Of a DNA stretch of 64,000 nt, positions 26,787-35,896 are shown piece after piece. The position numbers were made by a program, and so were the translations under genes. This stretch comes from Planctomycetota bacterium (GTDB lineage Bacteria; Planctomycetota; Phycisphaerae; UBA1845; UTPLA1). The stretch lies in NCBI GenBank assembly GCA_015654675.1, contig JAATGM010000011.1:1-64000 (forward strand). The letters are read 5' to 3'. How positions within the stretch are numbered: the stretch's first letter is position 1; each line of letters starts with the position of its first letter. The notes under the pieces were generated by a model. The model was not told where the DNA came from, did not search any database, and saw only the letters and a list, made by a program, of their open reading frames with translations.

Positions 26787-27437
26787 TTGAGCTTGGAGAC
26801 GGCCATCTCGGTTCCGCGTGCGGGAGTCGTGGCGGAGGCGATTCGCCGATTGGTTGATATTGCGGTTTCGGCGGTGGCGCTGATCCTGCTTTCGCCATTC
26901 ATGGCATGGATCGCGTGGCGCGTGGGGCGGGATAGTCCGGGACCGGCCGTCTTTCGGCAAACTCGGGCTGGGCGCGAGATGCGGCCGTTTACGCTGCTCA
27001 AGTTTCGCACGATGAGGACGGATGCCGATCCGTTCGGGGCTTCGCCGCACGGGGCGGATGACCCGCGGTTGACTCGGTTCGGGCTGTGGCTGCGCGAGTG
27101 GAGCTTTGATGAGCTACCGCAACTGTGGAATGTGCTGCGGGGCGACATGGCGCTGGTGGGGCCTCGGCCACTTTATGTGGAGCAGGCACGGGAATGGAAT
27201 GAGCGACAGCGGCTGCGATTATGCGTGAAGCCGGGGTTGACCGGGTTGGCGCAGATCAGCGGCCGGGGCGGATTGACGATCGAGGAGAAGCTGGAACTGG
27301 ACGTGCAGTACGTTTTGAGCCGGTCGCTGGTTAATGATGCCTCGATATTGGCGAGGACTTTGTTTGGCTGGCGGCGCGGGGGCGGGATTTATGAGTCGCG
27401 CTATTCTAAGGACGAGGAGATCCGGCAAAAGCGTTAG
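26787..27437 (+). CDS. Bacterial sugar transferase (undecaprenyl-phosphate glycosyl-1-phosphate transferase, WbaP/WcaJ-like)
   Basis: 216 residues. It has the catalytic domain only: a membrane re-entrant helix (25-45), then PVFRQTRAGREMRPFTLLKF (54-73), where the basic residues bind the nucleotide, SFDELPQLWNVLRGDM (near 105-120) with the catalytic Asp-Glu, and GPRP (near 125). These monotopic phosphoglycosyl transferases start glycan chains on undecaprenyl phosphate. The frame opens at a TTG (26787); a GTG about 40 bases later is possible. Its stop overlaps the convergent pcm stop by four bases. With the WecA/TagO-like gene it gives the window two separate chain-starting enzymes. Confidence 0.87.
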   Translation: MSLETAISVPRAGVVAEAIRRLVDIAVSAVALILLSPFMAWIAWRVGRDSPGPAVFRQTRAGREMRPFTLLKFRTMRTDADPFGASPHGADDPRLTRFGLWLREWSFDELPQLWNVLRGDMALVGPRPLYVEQAREWNERQRLRLCVKPGLTGLAQISGRGGLTIEEKLELDVQYVLSRSLVNDASILARTLFGWRRGGGIYESRYSKDEEIRQKR

Positions 27438-28099
27438 ACGGGCGACCAACCCTCGGCACCGATGAGCTTCACAAATCGGCAGCCGGCGATGGCGCTTTCG
27501 GTGATGTTTTGCCCCGTTTTTTCAATGACGACGAGTGTCTGGTGTTCTTCGCCTCCCACCGGCGCGATGAGACGGCCGCCATCTGCGAGTTGATCGATGA
27601 GGGCGGCGGGGACGCGCGGCGCGCCGGCGGTGACGATAATTCGATCGTAGGGAGCGGCGGCGGGCCAGCCGAGCGATCCGTCGGCGACGTGAAACGCGAC
27701 GTTTTGCAGATTCAGCTCGGCGATTCGCTGAGCGGCCGTTTGGGTGAGCGATTCAATCCGTTCTACGGTGTGCACGAAGCGGGCCAGACGGGCGAGAATG
27801 GCGGTTTGATAGCCGGAGCCGGTTCCGATTTCGAGGATGGTGTGCTCAGGTAAGAGCGCGAGGGATTCGGTCATCAGGGCGACGATGTAGGGTTGTGAAA
27901 TAGTCTGGCAGGCCTCAATGGGGAGGGCGCGATCGGTGTAGGCCTCGATGGGCGGGTCGGCGTTTACGAAGCGTTCGCGCGGGATTTGACGCATGACTTC
28001 GAGCAGGGCGGCGTTGCAAATGCCGCGTGCTTCGATCTGCATTTCGACCATTTGCAGGCGCGCGGCCGTCAGGTCGGGGGGTGAAAAATGTGATGGCAT
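27434..28099 (-). CDS. pcm: Protein-L-isoaspartate O-methyltransferase
   Basis: 221 residues from the ATG at 28099; the longer open frame upstream has no family similarity. The enzyme methylates L-isoaspartyl residues in damaged proteins with S-adenosylmethionine to begin repair. The isoaspartate-specific TISQPYIVALMTE stretch (near 65-77) and SAM motif I LEIGTGSGYQTAIL (near 86-99) are both present, as is RIIVTAGAP near 158. The length fits the bacterial enzyme. Its stop TAA shares bases with the stop TAG of the convergent sugar transferase. Confidence 0.93.
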   Translation of the reverse strand: MPSHFSPPDLTAARLQMVEMQIEARGICNAALLEVMRQIPRERFVNADPPIEAYTDRALPIEACQTISQPYIVALMTESLALLPEHTILEIGTGSGYQTAILARLARFVHTVERIESLTQTAAQRIAELNLQNVAFHVADGSLGWPAAAPYDRIIVTAGAPRVPAALIDQLADGGRLIAPVGGEEHQTLVVIEKTGQNITESAIAGCRFVKLIGAEGWSPV

Positions 28100-28265
28100 G
28101 TGCAGGTCCGCGAAATACGGCAAATTCTTGCGGTCCGACGGGAAAGTCGCTGCACGGGATGGTAAGCTCGTTTCGGCGTGCAGACCAGCCATTATTGGAT
28201 GAGGCCTGCGTGAGTGGGATGGAATTGGAGCTGCGGCGAACCCAGGGCCGGTTCTCGTCGATATA

Positions 28266-28928
28266 ATGTCTACTGGATTTGTCGAGTTTGCGATCGCCGC
28301 GTATCGAGGGTTCAGCTTGCACCGTACTTCGGTCGCATTGAATTGGAAGATTGGCACGCGCGTCCGCGGGGCGGCCGCGGCAGTGGTGGCATTGGGGTTG
28401 GCATTCGGGATGCTGGGTTGCACGGCTCAGCCGGCGGCGGATGCGCTGGCGACGGTTGCGCCGGGGACGAGTCAACCGGACCTTTTGCCGGAGCTGGCTT
28501 CCGACGTTCCGGCGAGCGTGCCGGATGGCGCTGCGGCGATGCGGTCCAAACTTGTCGCGGCGATCAATGTGGAGCGGGCGCAGCGCGGGGCGGCTCCGGT
28601 GTTTGCCAATCGGACATTGAACGATATCGCGGAATATCACCTGTCTCGCATGATTGACGGAAACTTTTTCGCGCACGTTGACCCGTACGACAACTCCAGT
28701 GTCGGGGCGCGGGCGGAGAAGTTTGAATATCCCTATCTGCGAATCGGCGAAGATCTGGCGGCCGGTCAGGAGACGCCGGAGCGCGTTCTGGCGGACTGGC
28801 TTGCATCACCGTCGCATCGCGCGATTTTGCTCGATCCGGGTTTTCGCGAGATCGGGGTGGGCGTTCTGGATGGCGGGCGACTGGGTCGCTATTGGGCGGT
28901 TGAATTCGGATCGCGCGTCGGGCAGTAG
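28266..28928 (+). CDS. CAP-superfamily (SCP/PR1) lipoprotein
   Basis: 220 residues from the frame start; the true start may be one of the later codons nearer the lipoprotein signal. LAFGMLGC (near residues 45-52) is a lipobox, followed by a Pro/Ala linker. The CAP domain spans 85-218: LVAAINVERAQRG, FFAHVDPYD with the first His, GEDLAAG and WLASPSHRAILLDP with the second His. These Glu/His residues line the CAP cavity. Bacterial CAP proteins are extracytoplasmic and mostly of unknown role. The start region is divergent from pcm (166 bases). Confidence 0.8.
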   Translation: MSTGFVEFAIAAYRGFSLHRTSVALNWKIGTRVRGAAAAVVALGLAFGMLGCTAQPAADALATVAPGTSQPDLLPELASDVPASVPDGAAAMRSKLVAAINVERAQRGAAPVFANRTLNDIAEYHLSRMIDGNFFAHVDPYDNSSVGARAEKFEYPYLRIGEDLAAGQETPERVLADWLASPSHRAILLDPGFREIGVGVLDGGRLGRYWAVEFGSRVGQ

Positions 28929-28991
28929 CGGGGCGCGACACTTCAGTTCTTCACTGGGTACAGGTCAGTTGCGAGCGGTTATGCTCGCGCG

Positions 28992-30380
28992 ATGCGAACG
29001 GATGGACCAGCATCTTCGCGCGGCGCTTTGAGCGGGTATTCACCCCTTAAACGCATGGTAGGCGGGACGACGGCGCTGGCAATCGGCGTTGGCGTTGCGG
29101 TTGGAGGGGGGATTTTTCGCACGCCGGGCGATATTGCGCGGGGGCTGGGTTCGCCGGGCTGGATTGTGGCGGCGTGGGTCTGCGGCGGGCTCTTTACGCT
29201 GGCGGCTGGGCTCGTGACGGCTGAGCTGGCGACGCGATTTCCGGAGGCGGGGGGCGAGTACGTCTTTTTGCGCGAGGCGTATGGCGAGTTCATGGCGTTC
29301 TTCTTCGGCTGGTCTTACACCATCTTCATTATTGGTTGCGGGGCTGCGGCGATCGCGGTTCCGTTGGGTGAAGTTTCGTGCTCACTACTGGGCATCGCGG
29401 CGAACTGGGCGCCGTGGATCGCCGTGGGGTCAACGGTTGCGGTGACGGCCGTGAACTGTGCGGGGTTGCGGGTTGGGGCGGACACTCAGAACGTTTTGAG
29501 CTTTCTGAAAGTGGGCGCGTTGCTGGCGATCATGGGGCTGGCGTTCTGGCATGGGCCGGCGACGGTGGAGAATCCGCCGGCGGCCATTGAGACGCCGACA
29601 GGGTGGGGGATCTGGCTGGCGTTCTTCATCGCGTTTCGACAAGTTCTGTGGTGTTACGACGGTACGACGGATTCCGTGAAGATGGCCGAGGAGATCCACG
29701 ACGTGAAGCGGTCGCTGACGCGGGCGCTGATCGGATCGTCGGTACTACTAACGGTTGTGTATGTGGGACTCAATATAGCATTTATGTATGTGCTCCCGCC
29801 GGCTGTTTTGGCGCGGTCGGACTTTGTCGCGAATGACGTACTACGCGCGATCATCGGCCCTTCGGGCCGGCGATTGATGGCGGGTTTGACGGCACTGGTG
29901 TGCCTGGGCTCGCTCGCATCGACGACACTGGCGACGGTGCGCGTGACTTATGCGCTGGCGCGCGATGGGCTGGCGTTTGGAGCGCTCGGGCGGATGTCGG
30001 CGTCGCAGGCGCCGGTGATTGCGCTGATCGGCGTCGGACTCCTGACGATCGCGTTCATCGTGAGCGGCGGATTCAACGAGGTGTTGAGCGTTTATGCGTT
30101 CACGGCCTCAATTTTGTTCTCGCTGAGCTATGCGACTTTGCTGGTGTTTCGGGCGCGCGAGCGGGAGCGACGGGCGGATATTTTTCGCTGTCCGGGCGGG
30201 GTTTTCGTTGCGATTTTGCTAATTGTGATACAGGCAGGGGTAGCATTCGGGGCGGCATACAGTTATCGCCGCGGCGCGATGTGGTCGGTGGCAATCTTCG
30301 CGGCGATCTCGGCTTTTTACTTCGTCTGGAAGCACTTCGGAACGGCCGTTCGCGTTGACAATCCGACGCAGCGAACTTAG
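28992..30380 (+). CDS. APC-superfamily amino acid permease
   Basis: 462 residues with twelve membrane helices. GVGVAVGGGIFRTPGDIA (near 32-49) is the unwound first helix that binds the amino-acid backbone in APC carriers. FPEAGGEYVFLREAYG (near 83-98) is the second conserved family stretch. These inner-membrane carriers take up or exchange amino acids. The later helices and short C-terminus fit the LAT/serine-threonine exchanger type. Substrate not predictable. It starts 63 bases after the CAP gene and ends 98 bases before ppdK; no terminator was seen between. Confidence 0.87.
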   Translation: MRTDGPASSRGALSGYSPLKRMVGGTTALAIGVGVAVGGGIFRTPGDIARGLGSPGWIVAAWVCGGLFTLAAGLVTAELATRFPEAGGEYVFLREAYGEFMAFFFGWSYTIFIIGCGAAAIAVPLGEVSCSLLGIAANWAPWIAVGSTVAVTAVNCAGLRVGADTQNVLSFLKVGALLAIMGLAFWHGPATVENPPAAIETPTGWGIWLAFFIAFRQVLWCYDGTTDSVKMAEEIHDVKRSLTRALIGSSVLLTVVYVGLNIAFMYVLPPAVLARSDFVANDVLRAIIGPSGRRLMAGLTALVCLGSLASTTLATVRVTYALARDGLAFGALGRMSASQAPVIALIGVGLLTIAFIVSGGFNEVLSVYAFTASILFSLSYATLLVFRARERERRADIFRCPGGVFVAILLIVIQAGVAFGAAYSYRRGAMWSVAIFAAISAFYFVWKHFGTAVRVDNPTQRT

Positions 30381-30478
30381 ATTCGCAGGCCGTCAACCCC
30401 TCCCACGTTTTTTGTTCGAACTTTCGGAGGATACGACAGACGGCGCCATTTCGGCGACGGCGATTGAGAGCAATATTT

Positions 30479-33316
30479 ATGGCGACGAAATTTGTTTACT
30501 TCTTCGGTAACGGCAAGGCGGAAGGCAAGGGTCACGAGCGCGAGTTGCTGGGCGGCAAGGGCGCGGGTTTGGCGGAAATGACCCACATCGGGCTTCCGGT
30601 CCCGGGCGGATTCACGATTACGACCGAGGCGTGCGACCTGTTTTACAAGACGGGCAAGGGCTGGCCGCGCGGGCTTGAAGCGCAGATTCGCGAGAACCTC
30701 AAAAAGCTCGAGCGAGCGTGCAAGAAGCGCCTTGGCGATGCGCACGACCCGCTGCTGGTGTCGGTGCGATCGGGCGCGGCGCGTTCGATGCCGGGCATGA
30801 TGGAGACGGTACTCAACCTGGGCTTGAACGATCGCAGCGTGATCGGACTGGCGGATCGGACGAATAATCCGCGATTTGCGTGGGACTCGTACCGGCGATT
30901 CATCCAGATGTACAGCACGGTGGTGGTGGGGCTGTCGAAAGAGACGCTTGAAGAGAAGCTGCACGACCTTAAGCACCGGATCGGCGTGTCGGCGGACACG
31001 GATATCCCGGCGGATCGGCTGCAGGAGCTTTGCGCGGAGTTCAAGGAGTTCTTCAAGACCCAGACGGGGCGTCATTTTCCGCAGGATCCGTGGGAGCAAC
31101 TGGCCGGGGCGATCAATGCCGTGTTCGGATCGTGGATGGCAGACAAGGCCGTGACGTATCGGCGGGTTGAGAAGATCTCCGGGCTGCGCGGCACGGCTGT
31201 GAACATCTGCCAAATGGTGTTCGGGAATATGGGGGACGATAGCGGCACGGGTGTTTGCTTCACGCGCGATCCGAACAGCGGCGAGAACCTGTTTTACGGC
31301 GACTTGCTGATTAACGCGCAGGGCGAGGACGTGGTGGCGGGCATCCGCACTCCGATTCATCTGGCCGAGCTGGAGCGGCTCATGCCGGAGGCGTACGAGC
31401 AATTGTGCGCAGTGCGCGTCATCCTCGAAACGCACTACAAGGAAATGCAGGACCTCGAGTTCACCATCGAGCGGGGCAAGCTCTACATGCTGCAGTGCCG
31501 GACGGGCAAGCGATCACCCGCGGCGGCATTCTGCATTGCGGTGGACCAGGCCACCAAGCCGCTATTGAGCAAGGCGCAGGCGTCGCGACTGGTCAAGAAG
31601 CGCTATCTGCCGGCGCGGTATGTGGCCGGGGCAACGAAGCCGGTCATCAGCAAGGAGGACGCGATTGGCCGGATTGGAGCGGCGGATATCGAGCGGCTCT
31701 TCTATCCGGTCATTGATCCGAAAATCGAACGCTCAGAGCTGGATCGGCGGCGCGTCGTAACGGGCATTAATGCCGTTCCGGGCGCGGCATCGGGCCGAAT
31801 CGTTTTTTCGGCAGCGGAGGCGGAGAAGCTCGCTGCGGAGGGACAGAAGGTCATTCTGGTTCGGAAGGAGACTTCGCCAGAGGACGTCGGCGGCATGCAC
31901 GCGGCGCAGGGAATTCTGACCGCGACGGGCGGCAAGACTTCGCATGCGGCGGTGGTAGCGCGCGGGTGGGGGAAGTGCTGCGTGGTTGGCGCGGAGAAGC
32001 TGGTCATTGACTACGAACGGCAGCGATTGGCGGTGAACGGGCGGTCGATGTCGGCCGGCGAGGCGATGACGTTGGATGGTTCGGAGGGCGTGGCCTACGA
32101 GGGCGAGTTGCCACTGGTGAAGCCGCAGCTGCCGGCGGAATACGAGACGCTGATGAGCTGGTGCGACGAGCGGAGGCGGCTCAAGGTGCGGGCGAATGCA
32201 GACACGCCGTATGACGCCGCGAATGCGATCAAGCTGGGCGCGGAAGGCATTGGCCTGTGCCGCACGGAGCACATGTTCTTTGACACGCAGGAGCGACGCC
32301 AGGCCATTCAGGAAATGATCGTTGCCGAGGACGAGGACCGGCGGCGGACGGCGCTGGACAAGCTGCTGCCGTTCCAGCGGCAGGACTTCATCGGCATCTT
32401 TGAGGCGATGGACGGCAAGCCGGTGACGATCCGGCTGATTGATCCGCCGCTGCACGAGTTTGTTCCGCACGAGCGGAAACAACAAGAAGAGTTGGCGCGG
32501 CAGGTGGGATTGCCGGTCGAGCGCGTGATTGCGCGGATCGATCAACTGCACGAGTCGAACCCGATGCTGGGGCATCGTGGTTGCCGGTTGTGCATTACTT
32601 TTCCCGAGATTCTTGAGATGCAGGTGCGAGCGATCATGGAGGCGGCGGTGGCCTGCAAGCGGCGGGGCATTCGAGTGATGCCCGAAATCATGATTCCGCT
32701 TTCAATCGATGCGCGCGAGCTGGACCTGCTGATACAGCGGACGAGGGCCGTGGCGAATAAGGTTCTGGATGAGGCGGGCGTGAATGCGCCGTACCTGGTG
32801 GGCACGATGATTGAGACGCCGCGGGCGGCGCTGCTGGCGGATCGTGTGGCCGAGGTGGCGGAGTTTTTCTCGTTCGGAACGAATGACCTGACCCAGACCG
32901 TGATGGCGTTGTCGCGCGACGATGCGGGACGATTCTTGCCGGACTATGTGGACGAGAAGAAGACCGGCATTTTCAAGCACGATCCGTTTCAGACGCTCGA
33001 CGTGGACGGAGTCGGGCTGCTGGTGAACTGGGCCATTCAGGGCGGGCGGGAGACGCAGCCGAAGCTGAAGATCGGCATTTGCGGCGAGCATGGCGGCGAC
33101 GCGGAGAGCGTGAAGTTCTGCGATCGGGTCGGCATGGACTATGTGAGCTGCTCGCCCTTCCGTGTGCCGATTGCACGACTGGCGGCGGCGCAATCGTCTA
33201 TCGCGGCGCGACAGGAGAAGGACGGCCACGCTCGGCCGAAGGCGAAAGCGAAGACCAAGTCCAAGGCCACGACCAAGCCGAAGACGAAGTCTAAGGCGAA
33301 GAAATCGCGGCGCTGA
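30479..33316 (+). CDS. ppdK: Pyruvate, phosphate dikinase
   Basis: 945 residues from the ATG at 30479. PPDK interconverts pyruvate + ATP + Pi and phosphoenolpyruvate + AMP + PPi. In order: an ATP-grasp domain (GGKGAGLAEM near 26-35, SVRSGAARSMPGMM near 96-109), the swivelling His domain with GGKTSHAAVVARGWGKCCVV (catalytic His near 485), and a TIM barrel with LCRTEHMFF near 595 and the active-site region CGEHGGD near 865. The enzyme proper ends near residue 915. An added Lys/Thr/Ser/Ala tail of about 30 residues follows, coded by a repetitive stretch and partly antisense to rlmN. It may serve gluconeogenesis or PPi-linked glycolysis. Confidence 0.95.
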   Translation: MATKFVYFFGNGKAEGKGHERELLGGKGAGLAEMTHIGLPVPGGFTITTEACDLFYKTGKGWPRGLEAQIRENLKKLERACKKRLGDAHDPLLVSVRSGAARSMPGMMETVLNLGLNDRSVIGLADRTNNPRFAWDSYRRFIQMYSTVVVGLSKETLEEKLHDLKHRIGVSADTDIPADRLQELCAEFKEFFKTQTGRHFPQDPWEQLAGAINAVFGSWMADKAVTYRRVEKISGLRGTAVNICQMVFGNMGDDSGTGVCFTRDPNSGENLFYGDLLINAQGEDVVAGIRTPIHLAELERLMPEAYEQLCAVRVILETHYKEMQDLEFTIERGKLYMLQCRTGKRSPAAAFCIAVDQATKPLLSKAQASRLVKKRYLPARYVAGATKPVISKEDAIGRIGAADIERLFYPVIDPKIERSELDRRRVVTGINAVPGAASGRIVFSAAEAEKLAAEGQKVILVRKETSPEDVGGMHAAQGILTATGGKTSHAAVVARGWGKCCVVGAEKLVIDYERQRLAVNGRSMSAGEAMTLDGSEGVAYEGELPLVKPQLPAEYETLMSWCDERRRLKVRANADTPYDAANAIKLGAEGIGLCRTEHMFFDTQERRQAIQEMIVAEDEDRRRTALDKLLPFQRQDFIGIFEAMDGKPVTIRLIDPPLHEFVPHERKQQEELARQVGLPVERVIARIDQLHESNPMLGHRGCRLCITFPEILEMQVRAIMEAAVACKRRGIRVMPEIMIPLSIDARELDLLIQRTRAVANKVLDEAGVNAPYLVGTMIETPRAALLADRVAEVAEFFSFGTNDLTQTVMALSRDDAGRFLPDYVDEKKTGIFKHDPFQTLDVDGVGLLVNWAIQGGRETQPKLKIGICGEHGGDAESVKFCDRVGMDYVSCSPFRVPIARLAAAQSSIAARQEKDGHARPKAKAKTKSKATTKPKTKSKAKKSRR

Positions 33317-34409
33317 CGGGGGCGCTGATCTGAATCGGCCTTGATTTCGGTCTGGTGAGTTCGCGGTTGCCGAGTTGGCCGCAGGCGGCCATCAGGTCGC
33401 GGCCTTTCGTGACGCGGCGCTTGCAGAAGATGCCTTCGGATTGAAGCACGCGCATGAACTCGGACACTGACGCCTCAGATGGGGCCGGCCAGGGCGAGTC
33501 CTTTCTTGGGTTGTAGGGGATGATGTTGACGCTGCAGCGTACCGGCCGAATATAGCCGGCGAGCTCGCGAGCGTGTTCGGTGGCGTCGTTCACGCCGGGG
33601 ATCAGCACATATTCCACCATGATGGCGGCGCCGCGGCGGCCGGGAAAAGCGAGCATGGCGTCGCGCAGGGCGGCCATGTTGTCGGTTCGATTAATGGGCA
33701 TGATCTGAGAGCGGATTTCGTCGTTGGGGGCATTGAGCGAGACGGCGAGGTTGATGCGCCGCCATCCGAGGGCGGCGAGGCGGCGAATGCCGTCGGTGCG
33801 GCCGACGGTTGAGATGGTGATCCGGCCGCGGGCGATGGAGAGGCCGACGGTGTCGTTCAGGACGCGGACGGCCTGGACGACGTTGTCGAAGTTGTCCATC
33901 GGTTCGCCCATTCCCATGAAGACGACGTTTCGGACGTCGGCGGCGAGGAAGCGGCGGGCGGCGACAACCTGGCCGACGATTTCGGCGGTCGAAAGATTGC
34001 GGAGCAGACCGAGCTGGGCGGTCTCGCAAAAGGTACAGCCGCGAGCGCAGCCGACCTGGGACGACACGCAGAGCGTTTTCCAGGAGCGCTGGCCGCCGCC
34101 CATGGGGATGATGACGCTTTCGGTTTCGAGACCGTCGTGCGTGCGCTGGACGAATTTTACGAGCTCGCCGTCGTGGGTTTCGCGGACGATCGGGTTCGGG
34201 CAGTCGCGGAAATTCTGGGGGTCGGCGGCACCGAAGAACACTTCACGGTAGACCGCGCGGTGGGCGGGCAGGTCGTGTTGTCGGGCTGCGCGGGCGGCGG
34301 ACCATTCTTCGAAGGTTGAGGCGAAAGCGCAGAGATCGAGCGTTTTTCCCGGACTGGAAGCGGAATTGTGGGGTGCGTCATTGGTCGGTGCCTGCATCAT
34401 ATTGTACAT
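33291..34409 (-). CDS. rlmN: RlmN-family radical SAM 23S rRNA adenine-C2 methyltransferase
   Basis: 372 residues. RlmN methylates A2503 of 23S rRNA and A37 of some tRNAs with a 4Fe-4S cluster and SAM. SSQVGCARGCTFCETAQLG (near 116-134) holds the CX3CX2C cluster; GMGEPMDNFDNV (near 165-176) binds SAM; a late Cys in LMAACGQLGN (near 343-352) is the methyl-transfer/product Cys, and another Cys lies near 118. Cfr, which methylates C8 of the same base, shares these motifs, so RlmN is preferred by ubiquity. Several ATGs lie within the first five codons. The last 26 bases overlap ppdK on the other strand. Confidence 0.88.
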   Translation of the reverse strand: MYNMMQAPTNDAPHNSASSPGKTLDLCAFASTFEEWSAARAARQHDLPAHRAVYREVFFGAADPQNFRDCPNPIVRETHDGELVKFVQRTHDGLETESVIIPMGGGQRSWKTLCVSSQVGCARGCTFCETAQLGLLRNLSTAEIVGQVVAARRFLAADVRNVVFMGMGEPMDNFDNVVQAVRVLNDTVGLSIARGRITISTVGRTDGIRRLAALGWRRINLAVSLNAPNDEIRSQIMPINRTDNMAALRDAMLAFPGRRGAAIMVEYVLIPGVNDATEHARELAGYIRPVRCSVNIIPYNPRKDSPWPAPSEASVSEFMRVLQSEGIFCKRRVTKGRDLMAACGQLGNRELTRPKSRPIQISAPVSAAISSP

Positions 34410-34432
34410 GCCACTTTACAGGAGAAGGCGGC

Positions 34433-34864
34433 ATGGAACAAAGCACGTTGGTCCCGGTCGGGGGTGTCCTGCAGCGCGAGGTCGATAAGTTTCTGGCGGT
34501 TTCGCGGCGACGCAGCGAGCACGACCTGTATCTGGGGCGACGGGCGAGCCGGCGTTACTACCGCAATTGGCCGCTGCTGATCTCGCGGATCGGGCAGCAG
34601 GAGGTGCGCGACGTGAGCGCGGCGCTGCACAACGCTTCGGAGACCGGGCTGGCATTTCGATCGACGATGTCATTCCCGGAGGGGACGGTGCTGGCGGCGA
34701 AGCTGTTCTGGCATGATCCGCGGGCTTATCGCGTGCCGATGGTGGTTCGACATTGCGAGCCGGTTCCGAATGGGTTCATCGTCGGCTGCGAATTTGCGCT
34801 CGAGGACGAGTCGCTGTGCTCGTCGGCGTGCGAACTCGAGCCGGCGTGGTACGACCGGGTCTGA
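34433..34864 (+). CDS. PilZ-like domain protein
   Basis: 143 residues from the ATG at 34433, eight bases after GGAGAAGG. The middle has an Arg-rich stretch (RRASRRYYRNW near 32-42) followed by a beta-barrel-like region with NASETGLAF (near 68-76). This is close to the PilZ pattern RxxxR...(D/N)xSxxG that binds cyclic di-GMP. PilZ proteins often control motility or surface polysaccharides, both present in this window. The gene abuts the convergent CsrA-kinase gene with no bases between the two stop codons, which share a TGATCA palindrome. Ligand binding is an inference. Confidence 0.6.
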   Translation: MEQSTLVPVGGVLQREVDKFLAVSRRRSEHDLYLGRRASRRYYRNWPLLISRIGQQEVRDVSAALHNASETGLAFRSTMSFPEGTVLAAKLFWHDPRAYRVPMVVRHCEPVPNGFIVGCEFALEDESLCSSACELEPAWYDRV

Positions 34865-35773
34865 TCAGCTTGCGAGCGGCAGGGTGATGGTGAACCGCGA
34901 GCCGGTGGGCGAGGTCTCGACATCCAACCGGCCGCGCTGGCGGGTGATGACGCGGCGCGCGGTTGCGAGTCCGAGGCCGGTGCCGCCGGGGCGGGTTGAG
35001 AAGTAGGGCTCGAAGATTCGGGGCAGGACGGCCGGCGGGATTCCGGGGCCGGTGTCGATCACTTCAATTCTTGCGGACGAATTCACGTTTGACATTCGAA
35101 TGGTCAGGTTGCCGCCGGTGGGCATGGCTTGCTGAGCATTAAGGAGCAAATTGAGCAGCGCCTGCTTGAGGGCGTTGGCGTCGATGCGGCAGACGAGGGG
35201 CGCGGCGGGGCGATCGATGTGGAGCTTGATCGACGAGCGGGCGGCCTGGGGTTCGAAGAACTCGGATAAATCGGCGACGACATCGCGTATGTCGGTGGGG
35301 ACGAGGACGGGCTCGTCCTTGCCGACGTAGCGGACGTAGTCGTCGATGGTCTGGGCGAGGCGATCGACTTCGCGAAGCATGGTCTGGGCGCGGTGTTCGG
35401 CGCGGCGGGCGACGGGCGGAAGATCGGCGGGCTTTCCACCGGCGACGTCGCGCAGGTCCTCGGCGAGCAATTGAAGGTTGACGCGGAGGGTCGAGAGCGG
35501 GTTGCGGATTTCGTGAGCGAGGCCGCCGGCGACGGCCGTGAGCTCGGCGAGCTGGGCGGCGGCTTCGCGAGGCCGATCGGTCGGCGGCGCGGGCTGGTCG
35601 GGTCGATCGTTGGCTTCGCGGATGGCCTTGTGGACTTCCTTGCGATAGATCGAGATTGTGGACGGGGCGTCAAAACCGAGACGGACTTTGTCGCCGCGAA
35701 TATCGACGACGGTCACTTCGACGTCGTCGCCGACCATGACGGACTCTTCCCGCTGACGTGTGAGGACCAGCAT
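34865..35773 (-). CDS. CsrA domain fused to a complete soluble histidine kinase
   Basis: 302 residues from the ATG at 35773, six bases after AAGGAG; this ATG is also the exact first residue of CsrA, so the fusion is not an annotation artefact. Residues 1-55 are a full CsrA domain starting MLVLTR. The RNA-contact residues R6 and R44 and the conserved E10 and E46 are present. A Pro-rich linker (56-70) leads to a HisKA domain with the phosphorylated His at 87 (GLAHEIRNPLS), then HATPase_c with an N-box (NLLLNAQQAM), DTGPGIP, FEPYFST and GTGLGLATA. There is no membrane helix or PAS domain. CsrA binds GGA in mRNA leaders as a dimer; kinase dimers are also the rule. No response regulator is adjacent. 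Confidence 0.9.
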   Translation of the reverse strand: MLVLTRQREESVMVGDDVEVTVVDIRGDKVRLGFDAPSTISIYRKEVHKAIREANDRPDQPAPPTDRPREAAAQLAELTAVAGGLAHEIRNPLSTLRVNLQLLAEDLRDVAGGKPADLPPVARRAEHRAQTMLREVDRLAQTIDDYVRYVGKDEPVLVPTDIRDVVADLSEFFEPQAARSSIKLHIDRPAAPLVCRIDANALKQALLNLLLNAQQAMPTGGNLTIRMSNVNSSARIEVIDTGPGIPPAVLPRIFEPYFSTRPGGTGLGLATARRVITRQRGRLDVETSPTGSRFTITLPLAS

Positions 35774-35896
35774 CGGCGGCTCCTTCCCGGATGTGAGGGC
35801 GCGGCGGGGCGCGGGCGGGTTAACCGCCGGCGCCGGCGGCTCGCCGGCCACCATCCGTTCGCACTGGTTCGCTCAATCCGTCCGGATGCGGGCGGA

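Noticed and set aside
33291-34409. The radical SAM gene could be a Cfr-type antibiotic resistance gene.
   Set aside because: RlmN and Cfr share all motifs seen; its chromosomal housekeeping context and composition equal to neighbours favour RlmN.
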